This document shows, one piece after another, positions 43,262 to 53,210 of a stretch of DNA of 64,000 bases. Made by a program: the position numbers and the translations under genes. Positions within the stretch are counted from its first letter, which is position 1. Each line of letters opens with the position of its first letter. Origin of the DNA: Lachnospiraceae bacterium (GTDB lineage: Bacteria > Bacillota > Clostridia > Lachnospirales > Lachnospiraceae). The notes beneath the pieces were generated by a model that saw only the letters and a list, made by a program, of their open reading frames with translations, did not search any database and was not told the DNA's origin. The stretch covers positions 62,001-126,000 of the forward strand of contig JAGBEO010000003.1 in assembly GCA_017936885.1 (NCBI GenBank). Reading direction: 5' to 3'.

Positions 43262-45569
43262 AAACAATTTCAACCCGTATGAGGGTGGTCCTATGGGACC
43301 GTCAGGGAATAACAGGAATAACAACGGCAATAATGGTTCCGGCGGGCCGGGAGGAACAGGCGGCGGTGATCCGAAGAAACAGAGCCTTATCATTCTGATT
43401 ATTGCGGCACTTGTTACCCTGTTTAGCATCAGTATGTTTATGAAGTTCATGACAGGTTCCACCAATCAGGAGATCAGTTACAATGAATTTATAACGATGG
43501 TCGAGAAGGGTGAAGTGGAAAATGTAGTTGTGGATTCCGACAGGATTACGATTTATCCTAAGAAGGAAGAGAATGCCAATCCGTTCCTGTATGTCTATGG
43601 CGGCAGCATCTCCTATTATACCGGTAAAATGGAAGAGGACGATGCGCTTACGGCAAGACTGTTAGAGTATGATGTAGAGATGAATAAACAGGTGGCGGAC
43701 AGCTCCAGCGTCATTATGACGGTGCTGCTTTATTATGTTCTGCCGATTCTGCTGATGTGGGGACTGTTAAGTCTGCTTTTCAGGAGAATGGGCGGCAAAG
43801 GCGGCCCTATGGGTGTTGGCAAGAGTACCGCCAAAGCCTACGTCCAGAAAGAGACGGGCATTACCTTTAAAGACGTGGCAGGAGAAGATGAGGCGAAGGA
43901 ATCTCTCGTGGAGGTCGTGGATTTCCTGCACAATCCGGGCAAGTATTCCAAGATCGGCGCCAGACTGCCGAAGGGAGCCCTGTTAGTAGGCCCTCCGGGT
44001 ACCGGTAAGACATTGCTGGCCAAGGCGGTTGCCGGAGAAGCGCATGTACCGTTCTTCTCTTTATCCGGTTCTGATTTTATCGAGCTATACGTAGGTGTGG
44101 GTGCATCCCGTGTCCGTGACCTTTTTAAAGAGGCAGAGAAAAATGCACCTTGTATCGTGTTTATCGATGAGATTGACGCCATCGGCAGAAGCCGTGATTC
44201 CAAATACGGCGGCGGTAACGAAGAGCGTGAACAGACATTGAACCAGCTGCTATCTGAGATGGATGGTTTCGACGGCAAGAAGGGTATCATTATTCTGGCA
44301 GCCACCAACAGACCGGAAATTCTGGATAAGGCGCTGCTTCGTCCGGGACGTTTCGACCGGAGAATTATAGTAGATAAACCGGATTTGAAAGGTCGAGTGG
44401 AGATTTTGAAAGTACATTCCAAAGATGTGCTGATGGATGAGACCGTTGATCTGAATGAGATCGCGCTGGCAACTTCCGGTGCGGTTGGTTCCGATCTTGC
44501 CAATATGATCAACGAGGCGGCGATCAATGCCGTCAAGATGGGAAGAGAGTATGTGAGCCAGAAGGATCTGTTCGATGCCGTGGAGCAGGTACTTGTAGGC
44601 AAAGAGAAGAAAGACCGCATTATGAGCAAGGAAGAGCGTAAGATCGTGTCTTACCATGAGGTGGGTCATGCACTGATCAGTGCTTTGCAGAAAAATTCCG
44701 AACCCGTGCAGAAGATCACGATCGTTCCGAGAACGATGGGAGCGCTTGGTTATGTCATGCATGTGCCGGAGGAAGAGAAATATCTGGACACGGAGGCGGA
44801 ACTTCGTGACAGACTGGTTGGTCTGCTGGGCGGACGTGCGGCGGAGGAGATCGTGTTTGATACCGTTACCACAGGCGCCGCCAATGATATTGAGCAGGCA
44901 ACCAGCATTGCAAGAAATATGATCACAAGATTCGGTATGAGCAAGAAATTCGGTCTGATGGGTCTGGCTACGGTAGAGAGCCAGTATCTGGACGGCAGGG
45001 CATCTTTGACCTGTTCCGATGTGACCGCGGCGGATATTGATACGGAAGTCATGAAGATGCTTCGTGACAGTTATAAACAGGCAAAGAAGCTGCTTAAGGA
45101 AAACCGTGAGATCATGGATAAGCTGGCAGCGCATTTGATTGAGAAAGAAACCATTACCGGTAAAGAGTTCATGAAGATATACCGTAAGGAAAAAGGTATC
45201 CCGGAGCCGGAGGAAGAGAATAAAGACGCTTCGGATTTGTCCGTCGGACAGAAAGAGCAGTCCAGTCAGGAACAACCGGAAGCGGAGCGGTTTCATGAGA
45301 GAGCAGATGTGCAGGGACAGCCAGTGCCGGAGCGGTTTCCTGAAAGAACGGATATGCCGAGGCAGCCGGAAATGATGCAGCAGCCGTCAGATGCAACGGT
45401 TCAGCCGGAGGTATCTGTAAACCCAGCCGGAGAATCGGTTGTAACGGAGTCTGAGTCTAAAACAGTGACAGCAACCGAAGCGGAAATACAGCAGCCGGAG
45501 AATCGGGGATTGTTTTCCCAGACACCTGATCCGAAAGAAAAGTGTCAGCAGCGCACACAGGATCAGTAA
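43254..45569 (+). CDS. ftsH: ATP-dependent zinc metalloprotease FtsH
   Basis: 771 residues. An N-terminal Asn/Gly-rich cytosolic lead, two membrane spans (about 43-62 and 155-177), AAA module with Walker A GPPGTGKT near 246, Walker B CIVFIDEIDAIG, second region of homology ATNRPEILDKALLRPGRFDR, and zinc motif HEVGH with His468. A C-terminal tail of about 150 residues is rich in Pro, Gln and Glu and contains the imperfect repeat ERFHERADVQGQPVP / ERFPERTDMPRQP. FtsH degrades membrane proteins and unstable regulators. The tail is long for the family. Confidence 0.95.
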   Translation: MSENNFNPYEGGPMGPSGNNRNNNGNNGSGGPGGTGGGDPKKQSLIILIIAALVTLFSISMFMKFMTGSTNQEISYNEFITMVEKGEVENVVVDSDRITIYPKKEENANPFLYVYGGSISYYTGKMEEDDALTARLLEYDVEMNKQVADSSSVIMTVLLYYVLPILLMWGLLSLLFRRMGGKGGPMGVGKSTAKAYVQKETGITFKDVAGEDEAKESLVEVVDFLHNPGKYSKIGARLPKGALLVGPPGTGKTLLAKAVAGEAHVPFFSLSGSDFIELYVGVGASRVRDLFKEAEKNAPCIVFIDEIDAIGRSRDSKYGGGNEEREQTLNQLLSEMDGFDGKKGIIILAATNRPEILDKALLRPGRFDRRIIVDKPDLKGRVEILKVHSKDVLMDETVDLNEIALATSGAVGSDLANMINEAAINAVKMGREYVSQKDLFDAVEQVLVGKEKKDRIMSKEERKIVSYHEVGHALISALQKNSEPVQKITIVPRTMGALGYVMHVPEEEKYLDTEAELRDRLVGLLGGRAAEEIVFDTVTTGAANDIEQATSIARNMITRFGMSKKFGLMGLATVESQYLDGRASLTCSDVTAADIDTEVMKMLRDSYKQAKKLLKENREIMDKLAAHLIEKETITGKEFMKIYRKEKGIPEPEEENKDASDLSVGQKEQSSQEQPEAERFHERADVQGQPVPERFPERTDMPRQPEMMQQPSDATVQPEVSVNPAGESVVTESESKTVTATEAEIQQPENRGLFSQTPDPKEKCQQRTQDQ

Positions 45570-45592
45570 GACAGATCGATAGAATATAGTAG

Positions 45593-45627
45593 GGCAAAGT
45601 CGTTTTATAATTGACTTTGCCTTATTT
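45593..45627 (+). terminator. Terminator after ftsH
   Basis: Perfect nine-base arms GGCAAAGTC and GACTTTGCC, then TTATTTGTT. Confidence 0.8.
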
Positions 45628-45734
45628 GTTCTAGTACACTTTTATAGTAATGAGAACTTCTAAAATATGTATTGTGAGCGATTAGCTAAGAAGTTTTATA
45701 ATCCAATAAAAATTATGATTAAAAGGAATCCCAT

Positions 45735-47597
45735 ATGTTTGACTTTGACGAAGAACTGAAAAAACTTCCCAATGCACCCGGCGTTTATCTGATGCATGAC
45801 GGCAACGATACGATTATATATGTTGGAAAGGCGGTGAATCTGCATAACCGTGTTCGTTCTTACTTTCGTAAGATCGTAGGCAGAGGCCCGCAGATTGATA
45901 AAATGGTGCAGCAGATCGCCCGGTTTGAATATATTGTGACAGATTCCGAGTTGGAAGCATTGGTGTTAGAGAATAATTTAATCAAAGAATACAGTCCCAA
46001 GTATAATACCATGCTGAAAGACGACAAAACCTATCCCTATATTAAGGTGACGCTGGGAGAAGAATACCCGCGGATTCTTTTTTCCAGAGAAATGAAAAAG
46101 GACCGTTCAAAATATTTCGGACCGTACACCAGTGCGGCGGCAGTGAAGGATACCATTGATCTGATGAATAAACTGTATCAGCTAAAGACCTGCAACAGGA
46201 AGCTTCCCCGGGATATCGGATTGGAGCGTCCTTGTTTGAACTATCATATTAAACAGTGTATGGCGCCTTGCCAGGATTATATCAGCAAGGAAGAGTACCG
46301 GGAACGGATAGAGCAGGCATTGGACTTTCTGAATGGGAATTATAAACCTATCTTAAAAGATCTGGAGCAGAAAATGACCGATGCGGCAAAGAATCTGGAA
46401 TTTGAGGAAGCTGCCCGCTACCGGGATCTATATAATAGTGTGAAAAGTGTGGCACAGAAGCAGAAGATCACGGACAGCGACGGGGAGGATAAAGATATCA
46501 TTGCCCTTTCCAAGGATGAGACAGATGCCGTGGTGCAGGTATTCTTTGTCAGAGGCGGTAAACTGATCGGCAGAGAGCATTTCTATATGACTCATGTGGA
46601 GGGCTATGATACGGCGCAGGTGCTTTTGGATTTTGTGAAACAGTTCTATGCCGGAACCCCTTTTATTCCGAGGGAGCTGATGCTGCAGGAAGAGATTGCG
46701 GATATTGAAGTATTGGAGAAGTGGCTGACGGCGCGCAAGGGCAGCCGCGTTTATATCCGTGTGCCTAAGAAAGGTTCCAAGGAAAAGCTGGTGGAACTGG
46801 CGGCGCAGAATGCTTATCTCGTCCTGAGTCAGGATAAGGAGCGGATGAAACGCGAAGAAGGCAGAACCATCGGTGCGGTCAAGGAGATCGCAGCATTGCT
46901 GGAACTGGATAACATAAGCCGCATGGAAGCTTATGATATTTCGAATATCAGCGGGTTTGCCAACGTAGGTTCCATGGTGGTTTTTGAGAAGGGCAAGGCG
47001 AAGCGCAGCGATTACCGTAAATTCCGTATTCAGTCCGTGTCGGGACCGGATGATTACAGTTGTATGAAGGAAGTGCTGACCAGACGCTTTATGCACGGTA
47101 TGGAGGAGCAAGAGGAGCTGAACCGGAAAGATATCGATCATGAATTCGGCAGCTTTACCAAATTTCCGGATCTGCTTCTGATGGATGGCGGTAAAGGACA
47201 GGTCAACATCGCCTTGCAGGTGTTAGAGGAGCTGCATCTGAATATTCCGGTCTGCGGTATGGTGAAGGATGACAACCATCGTACCAGAGGACTGTATTAT
47301 CATAATGTGGAGATTCCGATCGATACCCATTCGGAAGGCTTTAAGCTGATTACCAGAATTCAGGACGAGGCGCACCGGTTTGCTATTGAATATCACAGAT
47401 CGCTGCGTTCTAAGGCGCAGGTCAAATCCGTGCTGGATGATATACCGGGTGTGGGACCTGCCAGACGCAAGGCGCTGATGAAACATTTCGGTTCCATTCA
47501 GGAGATCAAGGAAGCTTCTGTGGAAAAGCTGAGTGAAGTGCCGGAAATCCCGGAGCATATTGCAGAGCAGATCTATGGGTTCTTTCGTGGAAAATGA
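45735..47597 (+). CDS. uvrC: Excinuclease ABC subunit C
   Basis: 620 residues, the normal length. GIY-YIG nuclease domain ([20 protein letters not shown]), UVR domain ([20 protein letters not shown]), RNase H-like second nuclease ([31 protein letters not shown]) and C-terminal helix-hairpin-helix ([19 protein letters not shown]). It makes both incisions in nucleotide excision repair with UvrA and UvrB. Last ordinary gene before the A+T-rich agr/RiPP block. Confidence 0.95.
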   Translation: MFDFDEELKKLPNAPGVYLMHDGNDTIIYVGKAVNLHNRVRSYFRKIVGRGPQIDKMVQQIARFEYIVTDSELEALVLENNLIKEYSPKYNTMLKDDKTYPYIKVTLGEEYPRILFSREMKKDRSKYFGPYTSAAAVKDTIDLMNKLYQLKTCNRKLPRDIGLERPCLNYHIKQCMAPCQDYISKEEYRERIEQALDFLNGNYKPILKDLEQKMTDAAKNLEFEEAARYRDLYNSVKSVAQKQKITDSDGEDKDIIALSKDETDAVVQVFFVRGGKLIGREHFYMTHVEGYDTAQVLLDFVKQFYAGTPFIPRELMLQEEIADIEVLEKWLTARKGSRVYIRVPKKGSKEKLVELAAQNAYLVLSQDKERMKREEGRTIGAVKEIAALLELDNISRMEAYDISNISGFANVGSMVVFEKGKAKRSDYRKFRIQSVSGPDDYSCMKEVLTRRFMHGMEEQEELNRKDIDHEFGSFTKFPDLLLMDGGKGQVNIALQVLEELHLNIPVCGMVKDDNHRTRGLYYHNVEIPIDTHSEGFKLITRIQDEAHRFAIEYHRSLRSKAQVKSVLDDIPGVGPARRKALMKHFGSIQEIKEASVEKLSEVPEIPEHIAEQIYGFFRGK

Positions 47598-47737
47598 ACA
47601 TTTTTATCCATTAAATTACAACTATTTTCTTAATTTAATTGTGTGTAAAAAATAAGAATTTATGCCGAAATATGTGATGATAAACAGGGAAATACACGTG
47701 TGTGAAGAGAGAAAACTAACAGAATAGGAGACTAAAG

Positions 47738-48460
47738 ATGTACAGAATTGGTATATGTGATGATGATTTTATCTTTTGTGCTCAAATCGAGAAATATCTG
47801 GAAGAGTTTGCGCGAGAGGAAAAGGTAACCATTGATATAGAGGTATTTCTATCGGGAGAAGATTATTTGAAGTATATGGAACAAAAGAGGTCACTAGATA
47901 TTCTTTTTCTTGATATTGAACTCGGAGGAATAGATGGGATATCAGTAGGGCAGAAAATACGTGATGATCTCGCAAACGAGGTGACACAAATCGTATATGT
48001 TTCTTCAAAACAAAACTATGCCATATCTCTATTCCAAATTAGACCGATGGATTTTCTTGTGAAGCCCATAGAGAGAGCGAAAATTAATAGAATTATGCAG
48101 GTATATAGGCGTCTGTTTGATGGGAAGAAAAAATTTTTCGAGTTTCATGTGGGCAGGAGCAATTATAGAGTGGCGACTAATCGCATTATGTATTTCCAAT
48201 GCGAAGGTAAAAAAATACGTATTGTGACAGTTGGTAATGAGAGTAGTGAGTTTTATGAGGCAATGAAAAACATTGAGAAACAGCTTGATATGAGCATATT
48301 TTGTGTCATACATAAGTCATATATTGTGAATGTAAATTATGTATCGGAATTTCATATTGATGAAGTGGTTATGACAACGGGAATTATATTGCCTATCAGC
48401 CAGACGATGAGAAAAAAAGTAAGACAGAAGATTTTGGAACAGAACGTAAATAGCAGATAG
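47738..48460 (+). CDS. agrA: AgrA-like LytTR response regulator
   Basis: 240 residues: receiver with ICDDDFIFC, phospho-acceptor Asp59 in ILFLDIELGG and KPIERAK, then a LytTR DNA-binding domain (FEFHVGRSNYRVATNRIMYF, FCVIHKSYIVNVNYV). AATAGGAGACTAAAG precedes the ATG. First gene of an A+T-rich, one-direction block of eleven or more genes; it should bind direct repeats to activate the agr and RiPP genes, though no clear repeats were found by eye. Confidence 0.88.
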   Translation: MYRIGICDDDFIFCAQIEKYLEEFAREEKVTIDIEVFLSGEDYLKYMEQKRSLDILFLDIELGGIDGISVGQKIRDDLANEVTQIVYVSSKQNYAISLFQIRPMDFLVKPIERAKINRIMQVYRRLFDGKKKFFEFHVGRSNYRVATNRIMYFQCEGKKIRIVTVGNESSEFYEAMKNIEKQLDMSIFCVIHKSYIVNVNYVSEFHIDEVVMTTGIILPISQTMRKKVRQKILEQNVNSR

Positions 48461-48492
48461 GATTAAAATGTGATAAATGAACGGAGACGATT

Positions 48493-49752
48493 ATGGAATA
48501 TTATGAGATAGTGTTTAGTTTGGCATTTAACATCCTAAGCCTGTATGTCAATGTGAGGGTAATAAATTTATTTTTGCCCCGGAAAAAGGAAACCAATAGA
48601 ATTGCCATTCTGATCTACTTCATGGTGTGGATTCTAAATTGGTTGATTTATTATATTTTACAGATACCTTTAATTACTACTTTATCTTTGTTTTTGGGAT
48701 TAATATTTATAGTGCTTATTTTGTATGGTGGCAATGTATGGAAAAAGGCGATTGCTGTTGTAGCATCGTTAGCTCTTACTCTTATCATAGAAGAGATTGT
48801 TTGGAGAGTGTTGTATGTAGGGATCGTTGACATTAAAAGCGATGCGATTGGAAGCTTATGTTCAAGTCTTATAGCATTAGGAATTATTTTTTTCGTTGAA
48901 AGATATATTTGTTTAGAGGGTGACATTCAATTACCAGATAGCAGTTATTTAAATATAGTATCTATGATTGTTGGAAGTATTTTTCTCGAAGAATTGCTTT
49001 CTAATGCTAAAGTGCCTAATCAAATAGCAATGCTTGGATTAAGTATTATATGCTTATTAAATGTTAGTACCTATTTTTTATATGAGAAAGTTATAGATTC
49101 TAATAGAGAGAAGATGCAGATAGTGGTAATGAAACAACAGGTTAAGATGTATGCAAACCAATTGGATGTCGTTAAACAATCACAGCAAAATTTAAGATCA
49201 ATGAGACATGATATGAAAAATCATTTATTGAAAATAAATAGTTATTTACAAAATGGGAAGTATGATGAGGCGGAAGCATATATAGAACAAATGGAAGGCG
49301 AGTTGGAGATAGCAAAAGAATACGTTAGAACGGGGAACTTTGAAATAGATAGTATACTGAATTATAAATTGGGGATTGCAGAGAATTTGGGATGCGTTCT
49401 TAAGATAGAAGTAGATGTTCCGGAACAGAAGTTTATGTCAGACTTTGATTTCACGATTTTATTGGGAAATTTATTAGATAACGGCATAGAAGCTATACAA
49501 AATAGTGAGAAAAAATTTTTAAATATAGGAATTCGTTATATAAAAGGGATTTTGTATGTAGGCATTTATAATTCTTATAATGGAAAATTGAACAAAAGAG
49601 GTGGTAAGTTACAAAGCATTAAGAGGGATAAAAAAAATCATGGGATAGGATTATTTAATATTAAAAATATTGTGAATAAATATGATGGTGAAATATGTAT
49701 AAATTGTTCCGAGAGTGTCTATAAGACGGATATAGTTTTGTATATAAAATAA
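48493..49752 (+). CDS. agrC: AgrC-like sensor histidine kinase
   Basis: 419 residues. Six membrane spans cover about residues 1-205, followed by a coiled linker (MQIVVMKQQVKMYANQLDVV), the H-box LRSMRHDMKNHLLKINSYL with His239, and a GHKL ATPase domain (LLGNLLDNGIEAIQ, GIGLFNIKNIV). This is the layout of AgrC/ComD peptide-pheromone receptors. Its ligand is probably the peptide made by the agrD/agrB genes downstream. A terminator follows. Confidence 0.9.
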   Translation: MEYYEIVFSLAFNILSLYVNVRVINLFLPRKKETNRIAILIYFMVWILNWLIYYILQIPLITTLSLFLGLIFIVLILYGGNVWKKAIAVVASLALTLIIEEIVWRVLYVGIVDIKSDAIGSLCSSLIALGIIFFVERYICLEGDIQLPDSSYLNIVSMIVGSIFLEELLSNAKVPNQIAMLGLSIICLLNVSTYFLYEKVIDSNREKMQIVVMKQQVKMYANQLDVVKQSQQNLRSMRHDMKNHLLKINSYLQNGKYDEAEAYIEQMEGELEIAKEYVRTGNFEIDSILNYKLGIAENLGCVLKIEVDVPEQKFMSDFDFTILLGNLLDNGIEAIQNSEKKFLNIGIRYIKGILYVGIYNSYNGKLNKRGGKLQSIKRDKKNHGIGLFNIKNIVNKYDGEICINCSESVYKTDIVLYIK

Positions 49753-49788
49753 AGAGTTATTTAATTGAAATGTGGAACGGTAGTGCAA

Positions 49789-49824
49789 AGGAGGTGTCAA
49801 AAGAATTGATACCTCTTAATTTTT
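49789..49824 (+). terminator. Terminator between agrC and agrD
   Basis: Arms AGGAGGTGTCAA and TTGATACCTCTT (12 pairs, two G-U), then TAATTTTT. It separates the two-component genes from agrD, so agrD to agrB probably has its own promoter in 49825-49915, or read-through is limited. Confidence 0.75.
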
Positions 49825-49921
49825 CCCTATATATAATAGTTTTTTCCCCGAAAAAAATAATTGCGTATTAATTTGGTATATTTATTAAAAAATATTATAA
49901 GTTTTATGGGAGAAATTACAA

Positions 49922-50074
49922 ATGAGAAATATCTTTTTAAAATTTTCAAAAGTACTATTTAACTTTATTATGGCAATAGCAGTGTTATCGGTAAATGTTA
50001 CCTGTACTAAAAGATTTTATCAAAAGGAATTGGGCAACCAATTAGATGGATTGCGAAAGTATAAGGATGAATAA
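49922..50074 (+). CDS. agrD: AgrD-like cyclic autoinducer peptide precursor
   Basis: 50 residues, easily missed because of its size. MRNIFLKFSKVLFNFIMAIA forms an amphipathic N-terminal helix, VLSVNVTCTKRFYQ contains the only Cys (residue 28), and the C-terminus LGNQLDGLRKYKDE is charged, as in AgrD recognition tails. In known AgrD proteins the Cys side chain closes a thiolactone with the residue four positions later, so a peptide ending C-T-K-R-F is the natural prediction here (inference). GGGAGAAATTACAA precedes the ATG and the stop overlaps agrB. Confidence 0.85.
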   Translation: MRNIFLKFSKVLFNFIMAIAVLSVNVTCTKRFYQKELGNQLDGLRKYKDE

Positions 50075-50627
50075 AGTGCTGGAACTGTTCTCTTCACTGG
50101 GCTATATGGATGAGAACAATTGTGAAATAGTAGTTTATGGATTGCAGAGGGTTAAAAATCTAGCAATAGATATCTTAATTACTATACTGTGTGGACTTGT
50201 TATGAAAAATTTAGTAGTTAGTTTACTTTTTGAGTTGGCGTTTATTTCACTGAGAATATATGCAGGTGGATATCATGCACAAAAAGAAAAAACATGTAGA
50301 ATTATTTCGTTGGTAAGTAGTGTTGGAAGCATAGCAGTAATTATTTATTTGCCAGTTCTATTAATATTACAGAATTTTATGGTAATGATATCTTTGGTAT
50401 GTATTGTCTTTTTTTCACCGGTTGAAAGCAGAAATAAGCCGTTGAGTAATATGGAGAAAAAAGTATTCCGGCGAAGGAGTATTGTTATTGCGTTAATAGA
50501 GGGAGTTGCTTATTTGATTTTAGTTATAAGGGGATTTGAAGTACATTCGAAGGCGATAGGTATTGCGGTATTGATAATTGCGATTGGATTACTGTTGGAA
50601 AAAGGGAAAGGCAAATGTGTATTTTGA
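50046..50627 (+). CDS. agrB: AgrB-like accessory gene regulator protease
   Basis: 193 residues with about five or six spans. The catalytic pair is visible in RIYAGGYHAQKEKTC: His77 and Cys84 when numbered from the ATG at 50046, the same numbers as in Staphylococcus aureus AgrB. It cleaves the AgrD tail and forms the thiolactone. An alternative start at ATG 50067, which overlaps the agrD stop, is possible. Gene order agrA, agrC, agrD, agrB differs from the staphylococcal BDCA order. Confidence 0.9.
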   Translation: MDCESIRMNKVLELFSSLGYMDENNCEIVVYGLQRVKNLAIDILITILCGLVMKNLVVSLLFELAFISLRIYAGGYHAQKEKTCRIISLVSSVGSIAVIIYLPVLLILQNFMVMISLVCIVFFSPVESRNKPLSNMEKKVFRRRSIVIALIEGVAYLILVIRGFEVHSKAIGIAVLIIAIGLLLEKGKGKCVF

Positions 50628-50695
50628 TTTAGAATAATGTAAGTGAGGCTATCTGAAAGAATTTCAAATATATGATAGAGAAGGAGATTGGGAGA

Positions 50696-52858
50696 ATGGA
50701 AGAATATATAATGGGTAATCAATTAGAGCCATGGAAGGGAGGGATAGCGCAAACCATCACATTTGTGATAACACAAGACTGTAACCTCAGATGTAAATAT
50801 TGTTATATGACAGACAAGAATAAAAACAGTGTTATGTCCATGGAGATTGGAGAAAAAGCAATAGATTATTTTTTGACAAACAGTGATGTATTTATTTCAG
50901 ACGCTGTGATATTAGAATTTATTGGTGGAGAACCATTGTTGGAAATTGATCTTATTGATCGTATAACTGATTATTTTAAGTTAAGGGCATATCAATTAAA
51001 CCATAAATGGTTTACAATGTATAGAATTAGTATATCGACAAATGGATTATTATATTCCACGGAAAAAGTTCAAAAGTTTATTAAAAAGAATTTAAAAAAG
51101 TTGTCGATAGGTATTTCAATAGATGGAACAAAAGAGAAAAATGATACACAAAGAGTTTATCCAGATGGGAGAGGTAGTTATGATGATGTTGTGAAAAATA
51201 TTGAGTTGTGGCAAAGTCAATTTCCAGGAGCGTCAACGAAAGTAACTATAGGACATGATGATTTACCATATGTAAAGGAAAGTATTATTCATTTGTGGAA
51301 CTTAGGATTAAGAGAAATACCAGCAAATGTGGTTTTTGAAGATGTATGGAAAGAAGGAGATGATATAATCTTTTACAACCAGTTAAAAGAATTAGCTGAT
51401 TATATCGTAGATAATGATATGTGGAAAGATTATAACACTTCTTTATTTAGTCAGGGAATAGGAGCTCCCTTAAATGAAGAGGAATTGAATAAAAATTCAT
51501 GTGGAACAGGTTCGATGATTGCTGTAGATGCAAAAGGGAACTTTTATCCGTGTGTAAGATTCATGGATTATTCACTAAATAGACAGCAGAGTTATATTAC
51601 AGGAAATATAGAAGATGGAATTAATAGAGACAAAGTTAGGCCATTCTATGTTTTAACAACTAAAAATCAAAGTGATAATGAATGCCTTACGTGTAGTATT
51701 GCATCAGGATGTCAATGGTGTACAGGCTACAATTATGATCAGTCAGAAAATGGCACATTATTTTCAAGGGATAAATCTATATGTAAAATGCACAAAGCAA
51801 GAGTAAAGGCAAATAATTATTTGTGGTATAGGCTTACAAGAGAACGAGGAGTGAAGTTAAAAAGAAATAGAGGGTCAGATAAATATTTATTTATTATGTT
51901 AGCAGACAATAGTGTTTCCTTTTGCAATTATGAAGCTAGTGCGGAAAATAATATTAGCCTTGCAGAAGAATATCTTACACAAGCAGCAAAGGACTGTTTT
52001 GAGAATTTTATTACTCCTGTAATTTTGCATTCAAATAATAAGACGTTATCTGTTAGGGCTAACGAAATATTTAAAGGATTGGATTATATAAACATATACA
52101 CACACGATAATATTGATGTGTATTCTGATAAAGATATTATATACCATGACAGTAGTACTATATATACGGAAACGACTCCCAAAGTGTGCTGTATATTAAA
52201 AGTAGATGAAAGTGAACTGCAAAACTTAAGTAATTATGTTTCAAAGGCACTTGAATTTTTTGATAGGGTAAATATTAATTTAATATATAATTTACAGACA
52301 TTCGACATTAATTTGTATCAAAGGCAATTGCATGAAATAGCAGATAGGTTGTTTGAGTATTATAAGAATGGCAATGTAAAACAAGTGAATGCCATAACTG
52401 ATGAACTTTTAGGTGTAAATAGAAGAAATTGTAATTTTGGATATAAGAATTTCGTCTTAGCTCCAAATGGAAAAATCTATAGCTGCCCAGCAATGTATTA
52501 TGATAAAAAGGAAAGTTATTTGACCGATTTAAAGGGATTAGCAACCAATAGTTTTCTTGGTTCTCAAAAATTTAATTTGTACAATAACGCAGTCTGTAAA
52601 CAATGTAACATTTTACATTGTAATTGGTGTTTTTATTTAAGTAAACAGTCCACGGGGGAATTCAGTGTTCCATCTTCAAAACAATGCCAAATTGCACAAA
52701 TAGAAAAAGGAGTAACAGCATATTTGTTTAACTTGTTGCAAGAAAATGATATCAAAGATTTTTATATGAATAAAATTGAAAATACAGAATTTGAGGATCC
52801 GATTCTGAGTAGAAAAACATATTCCACGTCTTTGATGAATTTTTCTTATAAAGTTTAG
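50696..52858 (+). CDS. Radical SAM/SPASM CXXX-repeat peptide maturase, apparently fused to a second maturase domain
   Basis: About 720 residues from ATG 50696 (AAGGAGATTGGGAGA upstream). Radical-SAM motif C29-x3-C33-x2-C36 in TQDCNLRCKYCYM; first SPASM-type set with SCGTGSMIAVDAKGNFYPC and CLTCSIASGCQWCTGYNYD. From about residue 394 a second module starts DKYLFIMLADNSVSFCNYEA, resembling the separate protein usually called CXXX repeat peptide maturase, and ends with another Cys set, LAPNGKIYSCPAMYY and CKQCNILHCNWC. It should install thioether or related crosslinks on the Cys-rich peptides just downstream. The family assignment rests on recalled motifs, not on a search. Confidence 0.87.
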   Translation: MEEYIMGNQLEPWKGGIAQTITFVITQDCNLRCKYCYMTDKNKNSVMSMEIGEKAIDYFLTNSDVFISDAVILEFIGGEPLLEIDLIDRITDYFKLRAYQLNHKWFTMYRISISTNGLLYSTEKVQKFIKKNLKKLSIGISIDGTKEKNDTQRVYPDGRGSYDDVVKNIELWQSQFPGASTKVTIGHDDLPYVKESIIHLWNLGLREIPANVVFEDVWKEGDDIIFYNQLKELADYIVDNDMWKDYNTSLFSQGIGAPLNEEELNKNSCGTGSMIAVDAKGNFYPCVRFMDYSLNRQQSYITGNIEDGINRDKVRPFYVLTTKNQSDNECLTCSIASGCQWCTGYNYDQSENGTLFSRDKSICKMHKARVKANNYLWYRLTRERGVKLKRNRGSDKYLFIMLADNSVSFCNYEASAENNISLAEEYLTQAAKDCFENFITPVILHSNNKTLSVRANEIFKGLDYINIYTHDNIDVYSDKDIIYHDSSTIYTETTPKVCCILKVDESELQNLSNYVSKALEFFDRVNINLIYNLQTFDINLYQRQLHEIADRLFEYYKNGNVKQVNAITDELLGVNRRNCNFGYKNFVLAPNGKIYSCPAMYYDKKESYLTDLKGLATNSFLGSQKFNLYNNAVCKQCNILHCNWCFYLSKQSTGEFSVPSSKQCQIAQIEKGVTAYLFNLLQENDIKDFYMNKIENTEFEDPILSRKTYSTSLMNFSYKV

Positions 52859-52884
52859 TGAGTGAATCAATGGAGGAAAAGAAT

Positions 52885-53175
52885 ATGAAAAACTTTAAAA
52901 TTAAATTGTTAAAAGAAGAAGTTGATGAAATTGAATTATATTTCGAAAGGATGAATTCGCTAAAAGATTTGGTTTTAGTTTTTGAATCGGATGAAGTTTT
53001 TATTCGGAATTCATCTATGATGTATGAAAAAATAGTAAAGGACTTGACTGATACCCGGACGAAATTTCAATTGTGGTGGACAAAAATAATAGATAAATAT
53101 AATTTGCAAGAATATAACCAAGATCAATTATTTGTTGATTTTTTGGATAGAGCAATCAAACTTCATGTTCAGTAA
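52885..53175 (+). CDS. CXXX-repeat peptide modification system accessory protein
   Basis: 96 residues, starting at ATG 52885 (MKNFKIKLLKEEVDEIELYF) with GGAGG 10 bases upstream. Charged and helical, no Cys and no membrane segment. Small proteins of this type accompany the CXXX radical-SAM maturases; a role as precursor-binding chaperone or leader-recognition partner is an inference. It lies between the maturase and the precursor genes. Confidence 0.7.
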   Translation: MKNFKIKLLKEEVDEIELYFERMNSLKDLVLVFESDEVFIRNSSMMYEKIVKDLTDTRTKFQLWWTKIIDKYNLQEYNQDQLFVDFLDRAIKLHVQ

Positions 53176-53210
53176 TTAAATTATATATGTAAGGAGAGGA
53201 GGTGTTTGCT

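Noticed and set aside
44250-45296. 348-codon minus-strand frame inside ftsH
   Set aside because: Shadow of the ftsH coding strand; composition and lack of a start signal argue against a gene.
47598-47737. AgrA-type direct repeats upstream of agrA
   Set aside because: I looked for ACNGTT-like repeats about two turns apart and found none convincing, including at 49825-49921.
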